Positions 58,661 to 64,000 of a DNA stretch of 64,000 nt are shown one piece after another (position 1 is the stretch's first letter; each line of letters begins with the position of its first letter). The notes under the pieces are model-generated. The model was given only the letters and a program-made list of their open reading frames with translations. It ran no database searches and was not told the DNA's origin. Made by a program: the position numbers and the translations under genes. Source of the DNA: Reyranella aquatilis (GTDB taxonomy: Bacteria > Pseudomonadota > Alphaproteobacteria > Reyranellales > Reyranellaceae); contig NZ_JAJISD010000004.1 of the NCBI RefSeq assembly GCF_020880995.1, positions 372,001-436,000 of the forward strand, read 5' to 3'.

Positions 58661-59151
58661 TCCACCTGATCTGCGGCTCCACCGGCGCCGGCAAGACGAC
58701 CTATGCCGGCCGGCTGCGCGAGCAGTTCGGCGCGCTGCACCTGTCGATCGACGACTGGATGGTGACGCTGTTCGCGCCCGACAAGCCCGCACGGCCGGAC
58801 TGGCCGTGGATCGAGGAACGGGCTGGGCGCTGCGAACGTCAGATCCTCGCGACCGCGCTGCAGGCGGGCCGCGTTGGCATGCCGTCGATTCTCGATTTCG
58901 GCCTGCAGCGCGCCGACCAGCGGCGGCGCATTGCCGAATGGGCAGCGGCTGCGGGCCTCGCCGTGCGCCTGCATTTCCTCGACGTCGATGCCGACGAACG
59001 CTGGCGCCGCGTCGAGCAGCGCAACGAAGAGCAGGGAGAGACCTTCCGCCTGGAGGTCACCCGCCCGATGTTCGATTTCATCGAGACGATGTGGCAGCCG
59101 CCCACGGCTGACGAGATGTCGGTCCTCAATGGCGTGCGAATCGCAGTCTAA
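58657..59151 (+). CDS. AAA/P-loop kinase-like protein
   Basis: A 164-residue P-loop protein with Walker A GSTGAGKTTYA at residues 7-17, HLSIDDWM, ILDFGLQRADQRRRIAEWAAAAGLAVRLHFLDVDADERWRRVEQRN (second nucleotide/LID part) and TRPMFDFIETMWQPP. It resembles the small ATP-dependent kinase family (chloramphenicol/gluconate-kinase-like). The acceptor substrate is unknown. Coupled to marR by four bases. A divided family B repeat follows. Confidence 0.85.
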   Translation: MIHLICGSTGAGKTTYAGRLREQFGALHLSIDDWMVTLFAPDKPARPDWPWIEERAGRCERQILATALQAGRVGMPSILDFGLQRADQRRRIAEWAAAAGLAVRLHFLDVDADERWRRVEQRNEEQGETFRLEVTRPMFDFIETMWQPPTADEMSVLNGVRIAV

Positions 59152-59159
59152 CGGTGCAA

Positions 59160-59270
59160 GAAAGCGAAAGGTCCCTCGCTACGCTCGGGATGACACTGTG
59201 TTGGAACTTGGCGCGGATGCGCTGATCACGAAAGCGGTGTCATGCCGAACGAAGTGAGGGACCTTTACCT
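59160..59270. repeat. Palindromic repeat, family B, copy 2 (divided)
   Basis: GCGAAAGGTCCCTCGCTACGCTCGGGATGACAC at the left and GTGTCATGCCGAACGAAGTGAGGGACCTTT at the right form arms of about 30 bases separated by roughly 45 bases. The core resembles copy 1 at 27065-27114. Confidence 0.75.
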
Positions 59271-59284
59271 CTTCGGTGGTGGCT

Positions 59285-60061
59285 TCAGCGGAATACGTCC
59301 TTGCGGTGGCGCACCTCGGCGAACACCGCGACGGGATCGCTACCGGCGAGGCCGACCGCCGCCTGCACCGCCGGAACGTCGGCGCGCAGGAAGGGGTTGG
59401 TGGCCTTCTCCTCGCCGAGCAGCGACGGCACGGTGGCCTCGCCCTTGGCGCGCGCTGCATCGATCGCGGCCGATCTCGCCTTGAGCTGCTGGTTGCCGGT
59501 TTCCACGGTCAGCGCAAAGCGCGCGTTCGACTGGGTGTATTCGTGAGCGCAGTAGACCCGCATGTCGTCGGGCAGCGCGCGCAGGCGGCTGAGCGACGTC
59601 CAGAACTGTTGCGGCGTGCCTTCGAACATCCGGCCGCAGCCCAGGGCGAACAGCGTGTCGCCGCAGAACAGCGCCTTCTGGTCGCGGAAGGCGTAGGCGA
59701 TGTGGCCGCTGGTGTGTCCCGGCACGAAGAAAATCTCGGCCTCGGCCTCGCCGAACCGGTAGCGATCGCCGTCGTCGACCTCGACGTCGATGCCGGGGAT
59801 CCGGGCACGATCCTGGCGAAGGCCGACGATGGTGCAGCCGGTCGCCTTCTTGATCTCGAGGTTGCCGCCCACGTGATCGCCATGATGGTGCGTGTTGAGA
59901 ATGTGAGTGATCTTCCAGCGCCGCTTTTCGGCCTCCGCGAGCACCGGCCCGGCGACCGCCGGATCGACGACGCCCACGGCGCCGCTCTGCGGCTCGCGCA
60001 TCAACCACACGTAATTGTCGTTCAGGACCGGGATTCGGACGATGTCTAGCGTTGTGCTCAT
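59285..60061 (-). CDS. gloB: Hydroxyacylglutathione hydrolase (glyoxalase II)
   Basis: A 258-residue metallo-beta-lactamase-fold enzyme with THHHGDHVGG near residue 58, FVPGHTSGHIAYAF, LFCGDTLFALGCGRMFEGTPQQ and YCAHEYTQSNARFA, the full binuclear metal set of glyoxalase II. It hydrolyses S-D-lactoylglutathione to lactate, completing methylglyoxal removal. Divergent from a methyltransferase gene across 71 bases, the usual alphaproteobacterial arrangement. Confidence 0.95.
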   Translation of the reverse strand: MSTTLDIVRIPVLNDNYVWLMREPQSGAVGVVDPAVAGPVLAEAEKRRWKITHILNTHHHGDHVGGNLEIKKATGCTIVGLRQDRARIPGIDVEVDDGDRYRFGEAEAEIFFVPGHTSGHIAYAFRDQKALFCGDTLFALGCGRMFEGTPQQFWTSLSRLRALPDDMRVYCAHEYTQSNARFALTVETGNQQLKARSAAIDAARAKGEATVPSLLGEEKATNPFLRADVPAVQAAVGLAGSDPVAVFAEVRHRKDVFR

Positions 60062-60132
60062 GCTGCAACGCTAGCAGAGCTGGCTTGCGCGGGCCATGGT
60101 CGGGCCGGCCGGCTTTCTGCTACAGTTGCGGC

Positions 60133-60921
60133 ATGTGGAGCGACGTCCTCGACCTCGAGGAATTCTACGGCAGCACGCTCGGTCAGATGACCCGGCGGCT
60201 GCTGCGCGCGCGGCTGCGCGAGATCTGGCCGAACGTGCGCGGCGAGACGGTGCTGGGCCTGGGCTACGCCCAGCCCCTGCTGCGCCCCTTCATGGAAGAG
60301 GCCGGACGGACGCTCGCCTTCATGCCGGCCCAGCAGGGCGTGGCCCGCTGGCCGCGCGAGGGCCGCAACCTCGCGACCTTGGTGGACGAACTCGACCTGC
60401 CGCTGCCCGACCGCTCAGTCGATCGCGTGGTGCTGGTCCACGCCGTGGAATGCACCGAGCAGCTGCGGCCGATGCTGCGCGAGATCTGGCGCGTGATGGC
60501 CGATGGCGGCCGCATGGTCGTGATCGCGCCGGCCCGCACCGGCTTCTGGTCGCAGATCGACCGTTCGCCCTTCTACCAGGGCCATCCCTATTCGGCCGGG
60601 CAGATCAACGCACTGCTGCGCGCCAACATGTTCGCGCCGCTGCGCCAGACGCGCGCGCTCTACATGCCGCCGACGCGTTCTCGGCTGATGATGCGCATGG
60701 CGCCGGCCATCGAACGCTTCGGCCAGCGCTGGCTCAGCCGCTTCGGCGGCGTCAACGTCATCGAGTCCGGCAAGCAGCTCTATGCCGGAATCGCCGAGCG
60801 CAGCCAGCCGCAAGCCGCGGCCGCTGCGCGGCCCAAGCTGCGCGTCGCCAGTTCGCGCGACACCCCGCAGGTCGCGGGTGCCGCCCGCACCGCCGAGGAC
60901 GGCGAAAAGCCCGCCTCCTGA
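60133..60921 (+). CDS. SAM-dependent methyltransferase, class I
   Basis: A 262-residue methyltransferase domain protein: VLGLGYAQPLLRPFMEEAGRTLAFMPAQ (motif I, slightly altered), DRSVDRVVLVHAVECTEQLRPMLREIWRVMADGGRMVVIAPARTGFWSQIDRSPF (motifs II-III). The C-terminal 40 residues are low-complexity Ala/Arg. The substrate is unknown. It is divergent from gloB and reads into the dehydrogenase gene 22 bases later; a glyoxalase-methyltransferase pair is common in alphaproteobacteria. Confidence 0.88.
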   Translation: MWSDVLDLEEFYGSTLGQMTRRLLRARLREIWPNVRGETVLGLGYAQPLLRPFMEEAGRTLAFMPAQQGVARWPREGRNLATLVDELDLPLPDRSVDRVVLVHAVECTEQLRPMLREIWRVMADGGRMVVIAPARTGFWSQIDRSPFYQGHPYSAGQINALLRANMFAPLRQTRALYMPPTRSRLMMRMAPAIERFGQRWLSRFGGVNVIESGKQLYAGIAERSQPQAAAAARPKLRVASSRDTPQVAGAARTAEDGEKPAS

Positions 60922-60943
60922 GTCCAAGACGGAAAGACCCGAC

Positions 60944-61876
60944 ATGTCATTTTCTCCGCGCGTGATCGCGTTGCTTGGTTTTGGCGAGGCCGGATCGGCC
61001 ATTGCCCACGGTCTCACGGCCGAGGGTGGCTGGCGGGGCCCGTCGAAGCCGGGCGACAACGCCCCGCGCCGCGTCATCGCCATCGACACCGCGCTCGACA
61101 AGGATGCGCGCGGCACGGCGCTCGGCAAGGCCGCGCGCGGCCTCGATGTCGCGATCAGCGACAGCTACACCGAGGCGCTCGGCGAAGCCGACCTCGTGAT
61201 CTGCGCCGTGCAGGGCGAGCATGCGCTCTCCGCCGCCCGATCCGCCGCCCCACTGCTGAAGCCGGGCGCGCACTATCTCGACCTCTGCACCGTCACGGGC
61301 CGCATGTCGGACGAGGACCGCGCCGAGATCGAGAAAGGTGCCGGCCGTTACGTCGACATCGCCGTCATGGGCGGCTTCTTCAAGCAGGGCATCAAGGCGC
61401 CGATGCTGGTGGCCGGCGAGGACGCCGCCGAGGCCGTCGCCTGGATGAACGACAACGGTTTCGTCGCGACCCTGCTCGGGCCCAAGCCCGGCAGCGCCTC
61501 GTCGGTGAAGATGATCCGCAGCACGCTGGTGAAGGGCCTCGAGGCGCTGGGCGTCGAGGCGCTGGTGGCCGCGCAACGCCAGGGAATCCTCGACGAGGTG
61601 CTGGGCTGCCTGGGCGACGCCGATTCGATGGGCCTGAGCGGCTTCATCACCATGCTGGTCCAGACCCATGTCGTGCATGCCCATCGCCGCTGGGAAGAAA
61701 TGGGCCTGGTGGCGCAGACGCTGCGCGAGACCGGCGTCGACCCGCTGATGACCGAAGCCATCGAGAAGAGCCATCGCCGTACCGTCGACGCCCATATCGC
61801 GCCCGCCGACGGCCAGGTCCCGAGCCTCGAGGACGCGCTCGCGATCCTGTCGGATAAGGTGATCCGTGGACGCTGA
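60944..61876 (+). CDS. NAD(P)-dependent dehydrogenase (6-phosphogluconate-dehydrogenase-like, DUF1932)
   Basis: A 310-residue protein: Rossmann fold at the N-terminus (IALLGFGEAGSAIAHGL), a 3-hydroxyisobutyrate/6-phosphogluconate dehydrogenase-like first domain, and a C-terminal DUF1932 domain (GSASSVKMIRSTLVKGLEALGVEALVAAQRQGILDEVL). The reductant and substrate are unknown; family members oxidise beta-hydroxyacids or related compounds. Its stop overlaps the YbaK-like gene by 11 bases. Confidence 0.88.
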   Translation: MSFSPRVIALLGFGEAGSAIAHGLTAEGGWRGPSKPGDNAPRRVIAIDTALDKDARGTALGKAARGLDVAISDSYTEALGEADLVICAVQGEHALSAARSAAPLLKPGAHYLDLCTVTGRMSDEDRAEIEKGAGRYVDIAVMGGFFKQGIKAPMLVAGEDAAEAVAWMNDNGFVATLLGPKPGSASSVKMIRSTLVKGLEALGVEALVAAQRQGILDEVLGCLGDADSMGLSGFITMLVQTHVVHAHRRWEEMGLVAQTLRETGVDPLMTEAIEKSHRRTVDAHIAPADGQVPSLEDALAILSDKVIRGR

Positions 61877-62369
61877 GCCCAGAACGGGAGATGTCTTCGA
61901 CCGGCTGGTGACGCTGCTCACCGACGCGAAGGCGCAGTTCCGCGTCATCGAGCACGAGGCCGAAGGGAAGTCGGCCGAGATCAGCGTCATCCGCGGCAAT
62001 CGCCCCGACCAGGCCGCCAAGGCCATGGTGCTGGACGTGCGCGGCGGTGGCGGCGGCAGGCGCCACGTGCTCGCCATCCTGCCGGGCAGCCGCAAGCTCG
62101 ACTTCGCCGCCGTGGCCGCGCTCTTCGAGGCGCGCAAGTGCGGCTTCGCCTCGCCCGAAACGGCGCAGGCGCTGACCGGCTGCGTCATGGGCGCGGTGCC
62201 GCCGTTTGCGCTCGATCCCGCCCTCTCGATCGTCGTCGAGGAAGACCTGCTGGCGAACGAGACGCTGTTCTTCAACGCCGGCCGCCTCGACCGCTCGATG
62301 GAACTCGACACGAAGGACTGGCTGGCGATCGCCAGGCCGCGCCTCGCCCGGATCGCGACGCGTGACTGA
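61866..62369 (+). CDS. YbaK/prolyl-tRNA deacylase-like protein
   Basis: A 167-residue YbaK/EbsC-fold deacylase. Features: FRVIEHEAEGKSAEISVIRGNRPDQAAKAMVLDVRG (with the catalytic Lys in AKAMVL), RRHVLAILPGSRKLDFAAVAALFEARKCGFASPETAQALTG, GAVPPFALDPALSIVVEEDLL. It removes mischarged amino acids (Cys, Ala) from tRNA-Pro or related. GTG 61866 lies within the last codons of the dehydrogenase gene. Its stop overlaps the next gene by eight bases. Confidence 0.9.
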   Translation: MDAEPRTGDVFDRLVTLLTDAKAQFRVIEHEAEGKSAEISVIRGNRPDQAAKAMVLDVRGGGGGRRHVLAILPGSRKLDFAAVAALFEARKCGFASPETAQALTGCVMGAVPPFALDPALSIVVEEDLLANETLFFNAGRLDRSMELDTKDWLAIARPRLARIATRD

Positions 62370-64000
62370 GGGGTGGCGCTTCGGTCCCGTGACCGAGGCC
62401 GACTTCGAACCCTTGCTCGTGCTTCGCACCGAGGTGATGCGCGAGCATCTCGAGCGAGTCGGCCGTTATACGCCCGAGCGTTCGCGGCAAATGTTCCGCA
62501 TGCACTTCGACGAGCCCGGCACGCGGTTGATCCTGCTGGACGGCGTGCGGGTCGGCTGCGTCGGGTTCCGCCGGCACGAGCATGAGATCAGAATCGACTC
62601 GTTCTATCTCGAACGGCGACTGCACGGGTCCGGTCTCGGCACCACGATCCTGAAGGCAATGCTCACCGAAGCCGACGCGACCGGCCTGCCCGTGCGGCTC
62701 GAAGTGCTGACCGGCAGCAAGGCCGACCGGCTCTACCTGCGGCACGGCTTCGTGAAGCTGCGCGAAGACGATATCGAGGGCTTCTACGAGCGCCCGGCCG
62801 CCGGTCCGTCGATCCCGGCGCTGCTGCCGCGCGGCCCCGGCCATCAATTCGTCTTCTACGGCGATGCCTGCTCCGGCGTGCCGGGCGCGCTGCACGAAGG
62901 CACCTTCGCCGGCATCAACGCCGCGGTGCGACGTCTCGCGCCCTCACCGGAGTTCATCCTCTTCCTCGGGGACGAGATCGCCGGCTACACGGCCGACGCG
63001 GACACGCTGCGCCGGCAGTGGCGGCACTGGCTCGACCACGAGATGGCCTGGCTCGATCGGCACACGACGCCGATGTGGCACACGACCAGCAACCACGCGA
63101 CCTACGACGTCATGAGCGAGCAGGTGTTCCGTGAGGTTCATGCTCATCTGCCGCGCAACGGCCCGCCCGGCCAGGAAGGCCTGTCCTACTGGGTGCGGCG
63201 CGGCGACCTGCTGCTGGTCTTCGTCCATACGCTGTGGACGGGCCTGGGCGGCGAAGGCCATGTCGAGACGGAGTGGCTTCGCGCCGTCCTGCAGCAGCAC
63301 GCCGATGCGCGCCACAAGATCGTCGCCGGCCATCATCCGGTTCACCCCGTCAACGGCTTCAGCGGTCCGTATCAGCGCGACGTCGGCCCCGAGCATGCAA
63401 ACGTCTTCTGGGACGTGCTGGCCGAGAACGGTGTGCTCGCCTACCTGTGCGGCCACATCCTGGCCTTCGACGTCCAGGTCCATCGCGGCGTCCTGCAGAT
63501 CTGCACGGCCGGCGCCGGCACCGCCCACCGCATGCCGGAGGGGATCGAGTATCTCCATGCGGTGCAGGCCGCGCTGGATGACGGAGGCCTGCGCTACCAG
63601 GTGTTCGACGCCGACGGTCAGGTTCACGAAAAACTGTCTTGGCCGCTGGCCGTGCCGCCGGTCGAGCAGTGGCGGGCCCTGGACGAAGCCGGCATCGGCA
63701 AGGACAGGCTCGCGGCCTTCCGCTTCACCGGCCACACGGCCCCCGCCCCTACCGGCGCGGCACAGACGTTGCTCGCCGCGTTCGAGCCAAATGTCCGCGC
63801 GCCGCTCTGGATCGGACTGAGCGGACCGTCGCAACGGCTCATGGTGATCCTCGAACCGGAACCCGGCCGCAGCCCGCACTACTGGCTGGGACCTCCGATC
63901 GCGGCCGACGCGCCGTTCGACATTCAGCTGCTCGTTCATCCGGGCATGGGGCCGGGGGGCCTGCTGTATCGCCTTGCAGCCGATGCGCCCTGGACTTCCC
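62362..64000 (+). CDS. GNAT acetyltransferase fused to metallophosphoesterase, 3' end outside window
   Basis: An open frame from GTG 62362 to the window end (546 residues). Residues 1-135 form a GNAT domain (RIDSFYLERRLHGSGLGTTILKAML with the acetyl-CoA loop, VLTGSKADRLYLRHGFVKL). Residues 160-400 are calcineurin-like with ligands Asp168 (YGDACSG), Asp204 (FLGDEIAG), Asn244-His245 (SNHATYD), His324-His325 (AGHHPVHP) and His365 (CGHILAFD). The last part (LAAFEPNVRAPLWIGLSG) is beta-rich. No stop interrupts the frame. The combination is uncommon; a role in cleaving and acylating one substrate is speculative. Confidence 0.8.
   Translation, partial: MTEGWRFGPVTEADFEPLLVLRTEVMREHLERVGRYTPERSRQMFRMHFDEPGTRLILLDGVRVGCVGFRRHEHEIRIDSFYLERRLHGSGLGTTILKAMLTEADATGLPVRLEVLTGSKADRLYLRHGFVKLREDDIEGFYERPAAGPSIPALLPRGPGHQFVFYGDACSGVPGALHEGTFAGINAAVRRLAPSPEFILFLGDEIAGYTADADTLRRQWRHWLDHEMAWLDRHTTPMWHTTSNHATYDVMSEQVFREVHAHLPRNGPPGQEGLSYWVRRGDLLLVFVHTLWTGLGGEGHVETEWLRAVLQQHADARHKIVAGHHPVHPVNGFSGPYQRDVGPEHANVFWDVLAENGVLAYLCGHILAFDVQVHRGVLQICTAGAGTAHRMPEGIEYLHAVQAALDDGGLRYQVFDADGQVHEKLSWPLAVPPVEQWRALDEAGIGKDRLAAFRFTGHTAPAPTGAAQTLLAAFEPNVRAPLWIGLSGPSQRLMVILEPEPGRSPHYWLGPPIAADAPFDIQLLVHPGMGPGGLLYRLAADAPWTS

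Overview
This window comes from a high-GC bacterial chromosome, almost certainly an alphaproteobacterium. The evidence is the gene order olsB-plsC-miaB-phoH-ybeY-corC-lnt-praR-metK, a Fur protein without the usual CxxC zinc site, and an ECF sigma factor paired with an NrsF-type membrane anti-sigma. Dense coding, many 1 to 4 base gene overlaps, frequent GTG/TTG starts and palindromic dispersed repeats of about 110 to 130 bp fit a soil Rhodospirillales/Reyranella-like genome, but the genus is an inference. I found no rRNA, tRNA, CRISPR array, insertion sequence or phage gene.

Layout. 1-11786: catabolic and transport genes (GMC oxidoreductase, amino-acid and Bug-type binding proteins, acyl-CoA dehydrogenase, DUF3237, SGNH protein, ABCD-type ABC exporter, class II aldolase, TauE exporter, LysR). 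11794-15515: a complete sigF-nrsF / bufABC-doxX module, i.e. a copper-bufferin RiPP locus. Two divergent promoters of the same form (GTAAyG-N16-CGAA) sit in the shared intergenic region. 15493-16278: Lrp and a small protein. 16659-22834: a compact eight-gene operon joining a two-subunit molybdenum hydroxylase and a monohaem cytochrome c to flavocytochrome-c sulfide dehydrogenase and SoxXYZA, without soxB or soxCD in the window. 22932-25330: an M19 dipeptidase with an unusual N-terminal domain, preceded by a TlpA/ResA-like redoxin whose active-site first cysteine codon is an in-frame TGA, a strong selenoprotein candidate. 25411-29947: ThDP enzyme, VWA/MoxR pair, cytochrome b561, with cytochrome c' divergent from it.

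30694-32029 holds a TetR gene and a long AT-richer gap. That gap contains two copies of a TTGCAAAAwTGCATATCT element and a candidate structured small RNA on the minus strand; the same element recurs in front of the praR-like regulator at 39.9 kb. 32030-37777: hydrolase, SCP2-like protein, two Sel1-repeat proteins, MmcB and a lone type I secretion ATPase. 37888-50013 is a housekeeping block for tRNA modification, ribosome maturation, lipoprotein N-acylation, membrane lipid synthesis and SAM synthesis, interrupted by an opposite-strand aldo/keto reductase and a TusA-like gene. 50023-64000: VanX-like dipeptidase, Bax-like glucosaminidase, NfuA, Usp, the TIGR02186/TauE/DUF2333 group, an esterase-MFS-MarR-kinase run, glyoxalase II with divergent methyltransferase, an NAD(P)-dependent dehydrogenase, a YbaK deacylase, and a GNAT-metallophosphoesterase fusion cut by the window end.

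The two most interesting items are the bufferin module, whose regulation can be read directly from the DNA, and the selenoprotein/M19 pair lying directly upstream of a soxB-less Sox operon.
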